NCBI GenBank assembly: GCA_031421635.1
Contig: JANOPA010000056.1
Location: forward strand, 33,109-97,108
Origin: JAPOKJ01 sp031421635
GTDB taxonomy: Bacteria > Pseudomonadota > Gammaproteobacteria > Burkholderiales > Burkholderiaceae_E
DNA: 64,000 bases
Direction: 5' to 3'
Both the position numbers and the translations under genes were made by a program. The notes beneath the pieces were generated by a model, which did no database searches, was not told where the DNA came from, and saw only the letters and a program-made list of their open reading frames with translations. Shown one piece after another: positions 52,602 through 61,792 of the stretch (position 1 is the first letter of the stretch; each line of letters starts with the position of its first letter).

Positions 52602-53447
52602 ATGAGCGCTTCCTACATTCTTCTAATGTCCTGCCCCGATCAACGCGGCATCGTCCATGCCGTGACCGGCTTTCTGATGGACCAAGGAGGCAACATTACC
52701 GAAGCGGCGCAATATGATGACAAGGCCACCGGCTTGTTCTTCATGCGCGTACAGTTTGACCTACCTGTCGCCTCCGACAAGCTCCTCGTCGACTTTGAGC
52801 CGGTACGGACGCGTTTCAATATTCAGGCCCAGTTCTATGACGCGCACCGCCCCACGCCCACCGTCATCATGGTAAGCCAGAACGGCCAGTGTTTGAATCA
52901 TCTTCTTTTCAGAAACAAGGCGGGTTTACTGAACTTGGATGTGCGCGCGATTGTGTCCAACCATCGCGACTTTTATCAACTTGCAGCCTCCTACAATATT
53001 CCCTTTCACCATGTGCCGGTCACTGCCAAGACCAAGCCGGAAGCCGAGGCCAAGCTCCTTGAGATCTTTAAGTCCGAAGGTGCCGAGTTACTGGTGCTCG
53101 CACGCTACATGCAAATTTTGTCGGATGATCTGTGTAAGAAGTTGCAGGGCAAGGCGATCAATATTCATCACTCCTTTCTGCCGAGTTTCAAAGGCGCCAA
53201 GCCTTACTATCAAGCTCATGATCGGGGCGTGAAGCTCACGGGAGCGACCGCGCATTATGTTACCGGCGATCTTGATGAAGGCCCGATCATTGAGCAGGAC
53301 GTGGCGCGGGTGGATCATTCCATGACGCCTGAGACCCTCACGGCGACCGGCGGCGACACCGAGTGTATTGTGCTGACCCGTGCGGTGAAATGGCACTCGG
53401 AACATCGTATCCTGCTGAACGGCCATAAAACCGTCGTGTTTAAGTAA
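52602..53447 (+). CDS. purU: Formyltetrahydrofolate deformylase
   Basis: 281 residues. An N-terminal ACT-type domain (about 1-80, LLMSCPDQRGIVHAVTGFL) is followed by a formyltransferase-fold domain with the catalytic Asn-His-Asp set in NIHHSFLPSF and GDLDEGPIIEQDV. It hydrolyses 10-formyl-THF to formate and THF, supplying formate for purine synthesis and balancing one-carbon pools. It starts 31 nt after the isomerase gene; an NDH-2 gene follows at 12 nt. Confidence 0.95.
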   Translation: MSASYILLMSCPDQRGIVHAVTGFLMDQGGNITEAAQYDDKATGLFFMRVQFDLPVASDKLLVDFEPVRTRFNIQAQFYDAHRPTPTVIMVSQNGQCLNHLLFRNKAGLLNLDVRAIVSNHRDFYQLAASYNIPFHHVPVTAKTKPEAEAKLLEIFKSEGAELLVLARYMQILSDDLCKKLQGKAINIHHSFLPSFKGAKPYYQAHDRGVKLTGATAHYVTGDLDEGPIIEQDVARVDHSMTPETLTATGGDTECIVLTRAVKWHSEHRILLNGHKTVVFK

Positions 53448-53459
53448 AAGAGCGCTGCC

Positions 53460-54830
53460 ATGTCTGGGCCGGTCAATGCCAGTCTGTATGCCAGTATGAC
53501 TGCACAAAAACCTCGCCCTCGCCTCATTGTGGTGGGCGGTGGCTTTGGTGGATTGTGGGCGACCCGGGCCTTGGCGCGCAGCGCGATCGACATTATTTTG
53601 ATTGATCGACAAAACCATCATTTGTTTCAACCCCTGCTTTACCAGGTGGCCACGGCTGGTTTGTCCTCTGGCGATATCGCCGCCCCACTCCGTCATATCC
53701 TGCGCAGGCAAGACAATGTCGAGGTGCGCCTTGGAGAGGTGGTGCAAATTAACTCTGCGCAAAAACACCTTGTCTTGAAGGACGGTCAGCAACTTTCGTT
53801 CGACTATCTCTTGCTGGCCAGCGGAGCCAGCCACGCCTACTTTGGTAATGATCACTGGGAGAAATTTGCGCCGGGTCTAAAAACCCTCGATGATGCGCTC
53901 AACATTCGTCGCCGTATCTTGCTGGCGTTCGAGAAGGCGGAATCCGCGTCATCACCTCAGGAACGCGATAGCTGCTTGCATTTTGCGGTGGTCGGGGGTG
54001 GTCCTACCGGTGTGGAATTGGCAGGCACCTTAGCCGAAATCGCGCGCCATACCTTGAAGAATGAGTTTCGTCACATCGACCCGGCAAGCGCCAAGGTGCG
54101 CTTGATTGAGGCGGGTCCGAGAATTCTGGCAGCCTTTCCTGAAAGCCTGTCACATAGTGCCAGCGCTCAACTCGAAAAACTCGGAGTCGAAGTGAAGTGT
54201 GGGGTGCCAGTGAAAGACATCGGATCCGATTTCTATCTTTTAGGGGATGAAAAAGTTGCTGCACGGACGGTGTTGTGGGCCGCGGGAGTGGCCGCGTCGA
54301 GCTTGGGCAGGCAGTTGCAAGTACCGCTTGACCGCGCGGGTCGAGTGATTGTCGAGACCGACCTAAGTGTGCCCGGACATCCGCATGTATTCGTGGTGGG
54401 CGACTTGGCGAGCGTTTCGCAAGAGGGTAAGCCGGTACCTGGGGTGGCGCCGGCCGCCAAGCAGATGGGCGCCTTCGTGGCTCAAGTGATTCGACATCGC
54501 GTGATGAGAGATCGCTCAGCTAACCCCGAGGAATCCACACGACCCTTGCCCGTACCATTCCGCCAATCCTTCAAATATCAAGACTTCGGCAATCTTGCCA
54601 CCATTGGTCGACTGGCGGCCATTGTGGATCTGCACGGTTTTAAGTTTTCAGGGATGCTAGCCTGGGCTTTTTGGTTGGCCGCGCACGTCTTTTTCTTGAT
54701 TGGTTTTAGAAATAGAATACTGGTGATGATCAATTGGACATGGGCCTACTTTAGCTACGAGCGCCATGCTCGAGTTATTTACGATGTCGCTGCCACCCCC
54801 GAGACTGAAACGCTTCCTCGCCAGTCGTAG
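53460..54830 (+). CDS. Type II NADH dehydrogenase (NDH-2-like FAD oxidoreductase)
   Basis: 456 residues. FAD site GGGFGGLWA near residue 25 and NADH site VVGGGPTGVELAGTLAE near 175. HPHVFVVGDLASV holds the FAD-ribityl Asp. The C-terminal half contains two membrane-associating segments (AFWLAAHVFFLIGF and ILVMINWTWAYFSYERHARVI). The enzyme passes electrons from NADH to quinone without pumping protons. Its start is 12 nt after purU. Confidence 0.92.
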   Translation: MSGPVNASLYASMTAQKPRPRLIVVGGGFGGLWATRALARSAIDIILIDRQNHHLFQPLLYQVATAGLSSGDIAAPLRHILRRQDNVEVRLGEVVQINSAQKHLVLKDGQQLSFDYLLLASGASHAYFGNDHWEKFAPGLKTLDDALNIRRRILLAFEKAESASSPQERDSCLHFAVVGGGPTGVELAGTLAEIARHTLKNEFRHIDPASAKVRLIEAGPRILAAFPESLSHSASAQLEKLGVEVKCGVPVKDIGSDFYLLGDEKVAARTVLWAAGVAASSLGRQLQVPLDRAGRVIVETDLSVPGHPHVFVVGDLASVSQEGKPVPGVAPAAKQMGAFVAQVIRHRVMRDRSANPEESTRPLPVPFRQSFKYQDFGNLATIGRLAAIVDLHGFKFSGMLAWAFWLAAHVFFLIGFRNRILVMINWTWAYFSYERHARVIYDVAATPETETLPRQS

Positions 54831-54864
54831 CCCACGTCCTTCTGCCGCCCAACCCTCTAGCCCT

Positions 54865-56096
54865 CTAACTTCGCAACCTGACCGAGGCACGTCCAGTCGC
54901 GTCCAACTCCCTGCGTAAGCGTTGCATCAAGGCCTGCCCCTCGCGTTCATGCTCTTGTTCTTGCTGCGCGTCCCAGCGCCGTGCACCACTTGGGTCAGCC
55001 ATGTCGATGGATTCGTCAAAGGTGAGTGCCCAGATGTCAAGATCGCGCGAAAGCGACCAAGATAAGCCGAGTTGTTCGGTGGGGATATCGCCTACACCTT
55101 CGTCATCGGCGTCAAACCAGAGCGCATTGCATTGGTAGTCCGTCATCAATCGCAGACCGGTCACGTTCCATTTGGGCAGGCAGGGCAGCGCTTGTGGGTT
55201 GAAGCTCACTCGCTCTGGTCCCAGGATTAACTTAAAGGATTCGGTCAGCTCTTGGCCGGTCGAGGTGATGAGGGGAAGGGAATCTGCCGTGAGCAAGGCT
55301 TGGCGCTCGGGTCTGCAGGGTCAGCATGTTCGCGCCAAAGCCATAGCCAATCACTCACCAGATCATGTTGATTTTCGGAAATACCTAGCCTCTGTTCAGG
55401 ATGATCAATGGCTTCACCGGTTTGAGCATTAAAGAGACCGCCTTCATTCCAGCTCGGTCGAATCAACACTTGGATGGAATCATCGCGTTCGATTGGTGCA
55501 TCCTGCTGTTCTGATTCGGAGCGCACTTCAGGCGTTTGGTCGCTATTGTTTATGGTGCCGCCCACGCTACTTGGGCCCGCTTCGGGCCAATGGACTGATC
55601 GCCAGCCCTTAATAGCCAAATAGGCCAAGCCAAGAGATGGGAGGAGCACGACCAAGCTTTGCTTCCAGGCCGACGCTTGGCTGAAGGCTTCAAGCGTATT
55701 GGATTGGGTTGCACCCCAGATCACGCCGACCGTCACCGCACCATACGCGAAAAAAGCGCGCCATGTTTGGGCGCGACCAGACGGGTCGGGTTCATCCACA
55801 GCGTCGAAGTATCGCGGCGCAAGAAGGAACAGATAGAGTCCTTGCCAAATAAACGACAATACAAAGACTGCCCAAACGCCTTGCAATTGCATCAGTGCAA
55901 GAAGACCCGCAAGCCCCACCCAGAATGTTCCGAGCAACAGCCATATAACTCGCCAGCGCTCCGCAGGCTGCATGGCGCGCGCCTCAATTGCGCGCATTGC
56001 CGTGTCGATGACGGCACCCGTCAAATGAACTTTGGCCGCTAAGCCCGCCGCAAACAAATAGTAAGCCCCGATGAGTAGCAAAAAACTATTGAACAT
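54865..56096 (-). pseudogene. Membrane protein gene interrupted by a frameshift
   Basis: Two overlapping frames look like one gene. The 5' frame (from 56096) encodes four or five transmembrane helices (about 1-25, 45-85, 115-135 and 145-160) and then a soluble region with NDSIQVLIRPSWNEGG-like sequence. It goes out of frame after REHADPADP and ends in Pro/Ser-rich residues at 55245. The other frame continues the soluble domain as RQALLTADSLPLI to 54865 and has no ribosome-binding site. A single missing C in the GGG run at 55309-55311 explains the break. Full product about 410 residues, family unrecognised. It could be a sequencing error. Confidence 0.7.
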
Positions 56097-56223
56097 GGAG
56101 TCAAATTAAAATGATTGCAAGAGAAAGCAGGCGGTAGGCTACATACTTGAGGAAGCACTGAACCTTAGCCAGAGCCTCTTTAATGTAACTCAGACCGATG
56201 CGACCGTTTAGGAACCCCATAAA

Positions 56224-57597
56224 TTGAGTGCAACCTCTCCTGACGTTTCAGGTCTCGCGAAAGCAAACCCGCTCATCACCGGCGCGATTCTGCCGACTTT
56301 GCTACGGCTTTCGATTCCAAACGTATTGGCCATGTCGGTCGCGGTGTTGGTGGGCATTGCCGAAACTTGGTATGTCGGCAAGTTGGGCACGATCCCCCTC
56401 GCCGCGATGGCCCTGGTTTTTCCTTTCGCCATGCTCACTCAAATGATGTCCAATGGCGCCATGGGCGGCGGGGTGTCTTCGGCGGTCAGTCGCGCCTTGG
56501 GCGCCTCTGATCTTGAGCGGGCTCGCACTCTCGCTTTGCATGCCTTGGTGATTGGCCTGATTGCAGGCGTGATCTACGCGTTGATTTTTATCGCCTTCGG
56601 TCCCTTGTTCTATTACTGGCTGGGCGGGCGCGGTGACGTGCTCGTCGAAGCCAGTAAGTTCTCCAACGTTCTCTTCCTCGGGGCGGTCGGAATATGGGTG
56701 ATGAACGCCTTGACTTCGGTGGTGCGAGGCACCGGCAATATGCGTGTACCCTCACTGGTAGTTCTAATCACCTCCTTGGCTCAAATTTTGATTGGTGGAG
56801 CTCTGGGCCTCGGCGTCGGACCGGTGCCACGCTTTGGTATGGCCGGCGTTGCAGTCGGAACCATTGTGGCCTACGGAGCAGGTGCAGCGTTCTTGCTTTG
56901 GTATTTGGTCACCGGCCAAGGACGACTGAAGATCAGCCTCGAAGGCGTGAAGCTGCAGTGGCCGCTTTTTGCCGACATATTGAAGGTGGGTGCTTTGGCT
57001 TGCCTGTCTCCATTGCAGTCGGTGCTCGCCGTTCTGGTGGTCACGGGCTTAGTGGCTCGTCTAGGCATTGTGCCTCTGGCGGGTTATAGCATTGGTCAAC
57101 GTTTAGAGTTTCTTTTGATCCCTATCGCCTTTGGCATTGGCGTGGCTTCAGTACCGATGGTAGGCATGGCGATGGGCGCTGGCAACGTTGTTCGCGCTCG
57201 CAAAGTAGCTTGGACGGCGGGCTTGGTCTCAGCGCTTAACCTCGCCGTAGTGGGCCTAGTCGTCACCTTGTTCCCCCAGCTATGGGCAGGTATGTTTACC
57301 AGCGATCCGGCGGTCCTCGATGCGGCCCACCAGTATTTACGCTGGGCCGGACCAGGTTTCGGATTTTTCGGCTTTGGATTGACCTTGTATTTCGCCTCTC
57401 AGGGCTCGGGTAAGGTGCTAGGCCCGGTGCTGGCATCGAGCTTGCGTTTAATTGTAGTGGCTGGTGCAGGCGCTTGGCTAGCGACTTGGGCGCGAGAGCC
57501 CTGGCCTTATTTTGCTTTAGTAGGGGCGGCGATGGTGATTTATGGCCTATCCACGGCGGTATCCATTCGACTCACCACCTGGGGCCCAAGAAAGTAA
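56224..57597 (+). CDS. MATE-family multidrug/sodium exporter
   Basis: 457 residues with twelve predicted transmembrane helices. The N-terminal block IPNVLAMSVAVLVGIAETWYVGKLGTIPLAAMALVFP is characteristic of MatE. The start is TTG at 56224, since no earlier ATG exists in the frame and no other start would give the full first helix. Substrate unknown. It is divergent from the frameshifted gene and convergent with the diguanylate cyclase gene. Confidence 0.88.
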   Translation: MSATSPDVSGLAKANPLITGAILPTLLRLSIPNVLAMSVAVLVGIAETWYVGKLGTIPLAAMALVFPFAMLTQMMSNGAMGGGVSSAVSRALGASDLERARTLALHALVIGLIAGVIYALIFIAFGPLFYYWLGGRGDVLVEASKFSNVLFLGAVGIWVMNALTSVVRGTGNMRVPSLVVLITSLAQILIGGALGLGVGPVPRFGMAGVAVGTIVAYGAGAAFLLWYLVTGQGRLKISLEGVKLQWPLFADILKVGALACLSPLQSVLAVLVVTGLVARLGIVPLAGYSIGQRLEFLLIPIAFGIGVASVPMVGMAMGAGNVVRARKVAWTAGLVSALNLAVVGLVVTLFPQLWAGMFTSDPAVLDAAHQYLRWAGPGFGFFGFGLTLYFASQGSGKVLGPVLASSLRLIVVAGAGAWLATWAREPWPYFALVGAAMVIYGLSTAVSIRLTTWGPRK

Positions 57598-57653
57598 CTC
57601 AAAGTACTCAAAGTAAATCAGTGACGACTATGCGGAGTTCGGCCCGTCGTTCA

Positions 57654-59234
57654 CTAGATAAGCAAGGTTTGCTGATTAAATTCCCGGTTTTCGGCGATGG
57701 CTCTCGAGCGCTTGGCGGCCTGCTTGGCCGCATACATTTGTTTATCGGCATGAGCTAGTAGCGATTCAACGCTGAATCCGTCGCCCGGAGCAAAGGCCAA
57801 GCCGATGCTGGCACCTACCTCAAGCTTAATCTCATCCAATTCGATCGGCGCACAGATGACTTCCTTGAGCTTTCCCATCACAGCCGCGGCTTCTGTGCGG
57901 TTTTGCATATTCTTAAGGAGGACTACAAATTCATCGCCGCCGAATCGGGCCACAAGGTCTTCGTGCCGCAATGCATTGGCCAAGCGTTTCGCGACGACCA
58001 GCAAGACCCGATCACCGGTGGGATGGCCAAAACTATCGTTGATGATTTTAAATCCATCGAGGTCTATGGAGAGTAGTGCCAATTTCCCAGGCTCATTGCT
58101 CGATTGGTTTGAAGTCTGAGGCAATGCCTTGGAACGACTTGAGACGTCGGCGATTAGGGGCTGAACCGCACGTCGCGCGTCAATCATGAATTGGTAGCGA
58201 TTGGCCAGCCCGGTCAGCGCATCATGTTGCGCAAAGAAGCTGAGTTCGTCTGTGGCTTTCTTTGTCGCGGTAATGTCACTGACGAGCCATAGCAATTTGG
58301 GAATCGGGTTACCGGGGTCGGCGAGACGAGCCTCAAGCGCGAGCCATATGCTTTCGCGTCGATCCGCGTGTAACTCGATGCTGAACTTGAGCGCTCCCTT
58401 TCGTTTGACTCGGTCAAGCACTCGCGGCATGAGGCGTCCGATAAATTTCGGATTCAAACCACCCCTAAGCACAATCTCAGTAAGGTTCGGACCGTTGGCG
58501 ACATAGAGGTCTCTGCCTACGAGATCCCTAAACCGTTGATTCGAGAGAAGGACTTCGAGCCCTTCGGTGATGGCAATGGCGACCGTATCATTGGCCATAA
58601 GGGCTTGGTATTGACGATCAAGAGAGTCGCGACGCTGTCGCTCAGAAAGGATCGAAAATAACGCCCGGCGGTGCATAAACAGCATGCGAATCGACAAACC
58701 GTAAAAGAAGATAAGAAGATAGGTCAGAGTCCCTTGGCCGGGCGTATCTCCGTGGATCTGTGTAAAGAATGCCACCATGGTTAAAGGTGCCGTCATCGCC
58801 AAGAAGGAGGGAAAACTTCCCGCGAGAAAATGTAAGGTCATCATGCTGGCCATGGCCGCCGCAAGGATGAGACTGGTCCCCATTTCAGGGGAATAGCGTA
58901 GCAACAGTACGCCCCAAAAAGCGAACCCGCAGCCAATTAATAAGGAGTAGCCGAAGTAGCCGGCCTCCAAGCGAAGGGACTCCTTACGCTCAAGGATTTT
59001 GCCTTCGAACGGTGAGACCCAGCGATACCTTAGATAGATCAGCACAGCAATTACTATGGAGAGTTGCGCGAATTGAATCCCTGGAATCATGCCGTGACTG
59101 ACCGAGTAGATCAGCAATAACGACAAAACGCCCACAAAGATAGTTTGCCGACCACGATTGACGATAAATTCAAAGGCGCGATGACTTGGAATCGTCGGAG
59201 AAGAAGCCCAAACGCGATATAGATTACCCGCCAT
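57654..59234 (-). CDS. Membrane diguanylate cyclase with PAS-like and GGDEF domains
   Basis: 526 residues. Six hydrophobic segments (about 30-190) are followed by a short coiled linker, a PAS-like region (about 210-320) and a GGDEF domain. GGDEF at 432-436 is complete, and RHED at 423-426 forms an I-site, so it should make c-di-GMP and be product-inhibited. A Ser/Gln insertion (about 365-385) interrupts the N-terminal part of the GGDEF domain. The ribosome-binding AGGAG lies in a duplicated 18-nt leader unit. Signal unknown. Confidence 0.92.
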   Translation of the reverse strand: MAGNLYRVWASSPTIPSHRAFEFIVNRGRQTIFVGVLSLLLIYSVSHGMIPGIQFAQLSIVIAVLIYLRYRWVSPFEGKILERKESLRLEAGYFGYSLLIGCGFAFWGVLLLRYSPEMGTSLILAAAMASMMTLHFLAGSFPSFLAMTAPLTMVAFFTQIHGDTPGQGTLTYLLIFFYGLSIRMLFMHRRALFSILSERQRRDSLDRQYQALMANDTVAIAITEGLEVLLSNQRFRDLVGRDLYVANGPNLTEIVLRGGLNPKFIGRLMPRVLDRVKRKGALKFSIELHADRRESIWLALEARLADPGNPIPKLLWLVSDITATKKATDELSFFAQHDALTGLANRYQFMIDARRAVQPLIADVSSRSKALPQTSNQSSNEPGKLALLSIDLDGFKIINDSFGHPTGDRVLLVVAKRLANALRHEDLVARFGGDEFVVLLKNMQNRTEAAAVMGKLKEVICAPIELDEIKLEVGASIGLAFAPGDGFSVESLLAHADKQMYAAKQAAKRSRAIAENREFNQQTLLI

Positions 59235-59240
59235 TTAAAC

Positions 59241-59279
59241 GCTCCTGAGAGTACTTAAAATGCTCCTGAGAGTACTTAA
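59241..59279 (-). repeat. Duplicated 18-bp leader unit carrying the Shine-Dalgarno
   Basis: GCTCCTGAGAGTACTTAA occurs at 59241-59258 and again at 59262-59279, a period of 21 bp. On the coding strand each copy contains AGTACT and AGGAG; the first AGGAG, 8 nt before the cyclase ATG, is the ribosome-binding site. It may be a duplicated operator or a translation standby site. Confidence 0.9.
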
Positions 59280-59354
59280 CAAATTTTAAACTTTCTCGCG
59301 ACCTTAAGGGGAATTCAGCCGACCAGTGGCGACGATTGATGTTTAACTGGTCGA

Positions 59355-60869
59355 TTAAGTCGCAGTCGTCATGCCGGCGACGACGCTCGCCACAGCTTGG
59401 GTCAGCTTCTTGACATAGGGGATGTGCAGGAACTCGTTCGGGCCGTGCGCGTTGGATTTTGGTCCCAAGACTCCTGTGATTAAGAACTGTGCCTTGGGAA
59501 AGTAGGAGCCCAGCATATTCATGAAGGGGATCGTCCCGCCTTCGCCAATGTAGGCCGCGCTTTTGGAAAAGTGTTTTTGCGAGCACTCTTCCAGCAGGGT
59601 AGCGAGCCAGGGTGCGGTTGGCGGTGCATTCCAGCCGGTCGCTGCCCAATCGGATTTGAAACTGACCCGAGCGTTGTAGGGAGGGTTGTCTTCCAGCAGC
59701 TTTTTCAAGTGGGCACTGGCTCGTTCGCCGTCGACTGTGGGCGGGAGGCGCATGGATAATTTCAAAGCAGTGCGTGGCCGCAGAACATTGCCCGCCTCAT
59801 CGGGTTGAGGCAGGCCAGCGGCACCGGTGACGGAGAGTGCAGGCCGCCAAGTGCGTGCCAAAATCGCTTCAACCGGATCGGTCGTGGTGGGCATGGCATA
59901 AAGTCCGGCTGTCGACACGCCTGCCTGGAAAGAAGCGGCGCCGCGCGCTTGCCCTGGCTCATGCGAGCAGCCAACCCAGGGGAAACTAGACCACACGCTG
60001 TCGCCCAGAATGCCGCCCGCGCTTTCGGCCTGCCGCATACGTTCAGGGGGAACCTGGGCGTGGAAGATCTCAGACAATACTCGGCCACTTTCGACATCGT
60101 CAATTCGGTTGAGTAGCTTGCGTGCGATTCGGAAAGACGAAGGCACAATGCCACTGGCCATGCCCGAATGCACGCCTTCATCCAAAATCTCAACGCTCAG
60201 TACGCCGCCAATTAAGCCACGTAATGAAGTCGTCACCCATAATTGCTCGTAGTTTCCGCAGCCGGAATCAAGACCAATCACGAGCTTGACATCGCCAAAC
60301 CTCGGGCTGAGCAGCTCAAGGTAGGCCGGTAAGTCAAAGCTGCCGCTTTCCTCACAAGTTTCAATCAGTCCCACGCAGCGTGGCCTGGCGGCACTTTGCA
60401 AATCTACCGCAGCTAGTGCAGTGAGGGCCGCGAATAAGGCATAGCCGTCGTCGGCGCTGCCTCGCCCATATAACTTGCCGTCTTCAATGACCGGTTTCCA
60501 AGGGCCTAAACCGTCGCGCCAGCCGCTCATCTCAGGCTGCTTGTCGAGGTGCCCATAAAAAAGAATGGTTTGATCGGAACCTAGACCTTGGCTGGCCGGC
60601 AAGTCGAAGTAAATACACGGTGTTTTGCCCTCGATGTTGATGACTTCGAGGGTCAATCCCGCAAGCACTTTTTGTCCAGCAATCTGGCTCGGAAAGCTTC
60701 TCGCCCAATCTCGAGCCAAAGTGATGACCTGATCAAGATGGCCATGGGCCGACCAACTTGCATCAAAAGCCGGAGACTTAGCGGGGATTTTGACGTAGTC
60801 CACCAAGCGCGGCAGAATGTCTCGGTCCCATTGCTGATCAATAAAGTGGGAGAGATCGCTGAGATTCAT
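59355..60869 (-). CDS. M20-family metallopeptidase
   Basis: 504 residues from ATG 60869 (MNLSDLSHFI); an earlier in-frame start at 60899 adds residues that look leader-like. Zinc-ligand blocks are FYGHLDKQPE, GRGSADDGYALF, ETCEESGSFD, GLDSGCGNYE and NAHGPNEFLHI. The dimerisation domain lies in the middle. It is a cytosolic dipeptidase or amidohydrolase of the ArgE/DapE type. The substrate is not assigned. Confidence 0.92.
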   Translation of the reverse strand: MNLSDLSHFIDQQWDRDILPRLVDYVKIPAKSPAFDASWSAHGHLDQVITLARDWARSFPSQIAGQKVLAGLTLEVINIEGKTPCIYFDLPASQGLGSDQTILFYGHLDKQPEMSGWRDGLGPWKPVIEDGKLYGRGSADDGYALFAALTALAAVDLQSAARPRCVGLIETCEESGSFDLPAYLELLSPRFGDVKLVIGLDSGCGNYEQLWVTTSLRGLIGGVLSVEILDEGVHSGMASGIVPSSFRIARKLLNRIDDVESGRVLSEIFHAQVPPERMRQAESAGGILGDSVWSSFPWVGCSHEPGQARGAASFQAGVSTAGLYAMPTTTDPVEAILARTWRPALSVTGAAGLPQPDEAGNVLRPRTALKLSMRLPPTVDGERASAHLKKLLEDNPPYNARVSFKSDWAATGWNAPPTAPWLATLLEECSQKHFSKSAAYIGEGGTIPFMNMLGSYFPKAQFLITGVLGPKSNAHGPNEFLHIPYVKKLTQAVASVVAGMTTAT

Positions 60870-61081
60870 GATAAGCCTTGGTTCAGTAGAGCGGTGCACC
60901 GCACGGGCATACGGTAGATTAGCTTATATTCTCCCTCTAACTTGCCTTGGCGTGTTTACTTATCGCACAACTTTCTCAAGCTGAATTTCAAACTGATCGT
61001 AGCAGTGGTTAGGAGAGACGCTGGCAACAGGTCATTGGCGTTCAGCCTAAGCTACTGTCCCCATTACAGAAACGAGTTCTT

Positions 61082-61741
61082 ATGAATATGCGTCGAAAAT
61101 TTTTAAGAAATTCGCTGGCAACAAGTGCTGCAATGAATCTTTCGGCACTTGCAAGCTATGCGTCGTTGATCGGAGCGTCGACTGTGCTTGGTTTGAACGC
61201 AAGCTTCTTAATGGGCTGCACTAGCTTGAATGGGCCAGTGCCACGTTCCCTCGTCGTGCAGGACTTGGATGTGCCGTTTGTAACCACCCCAGACAACGTG
61301 GTGTTCAAGATTCTTGAGATGGCTGGCGTATCGGACCGGGATTTTTTACTGGATCTTGGCTCCGGCGATGGCCGCATCCCAATTACTGCGGCGCTAAAAC
61401 TTGGAACCCGTGGTCTAGGCGTTGAGATTGATCCCCAGTTGGTTTGGCGGAGCAAAGAAAATGCCAAAATCGCCAAGGTTGATCACCTGGTCGATTTCAA
61501 GGTTCAAGATTTGTTTGATACCGACTTAGGCCAGGCCACAGTGATTACCATGTACCTCCTTCCGGATGTGAACATGAAGTTGCGCCCCGCGTTGCAGAAA
61601 CTCAAATCTGGCACCCGCATCGTTTCGCACGATTGGGACATGGGCGACTGGGAGCCGACCCGAAGCGAGCGTATCGCTGCGCCTGAGAAAAAAGTTGGCC
61701 TGATTAAAGAAAGCAAAATCATGCTCTGGGTGGTGCGCTAG
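61082..61741 (+). CDS. FAM173-like AdoMet methyltransferase with an apparent Tat/lipoprotein signal
   Basis: 219 residues. The N terminus MNMRRKFLRNSLA has a Tat-like twin-Arg (R4, R5), and a hydrophobic region ends at a lipobox-like LMGC (Cys46). The methyltransferase domain has the AdoMet site DLGSGDGR (91-98) and VEIDPQL, resembling the human ATPSc-KMT/FAM173 lysine-methyltransferase fold. If exported, there is no AdoMet in the periplasm, so either the signal is not used or the protein does something else. It lies 51 nt before the MBOAT gene. Confidence 0.8.
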   Translation: MNMRRKFLRNSLATSAAMNLSALASYASLIGASTVLGLNASFLMGCTSLNGPVPRSLVVQDLDVPFVTTPDNVVFKILEMAGVSDRDFLLDLGSGDGRIPITAALKLGTRGLGVEIDPQLVWRSKENAKIAKVDHLVDFKVQDLFDTDLGQATVITMYLLPDVNMKLRPALQKLKSGTRIVSHDWDMGDWEPTRSERIAAPEKKVGLIKESKIMLWVVR

Positions 61742-61792
61742 GGCGCAGCCTTAAAATGGTCTTCATCAACCCCTAGATTTTCACGGCCGCCC

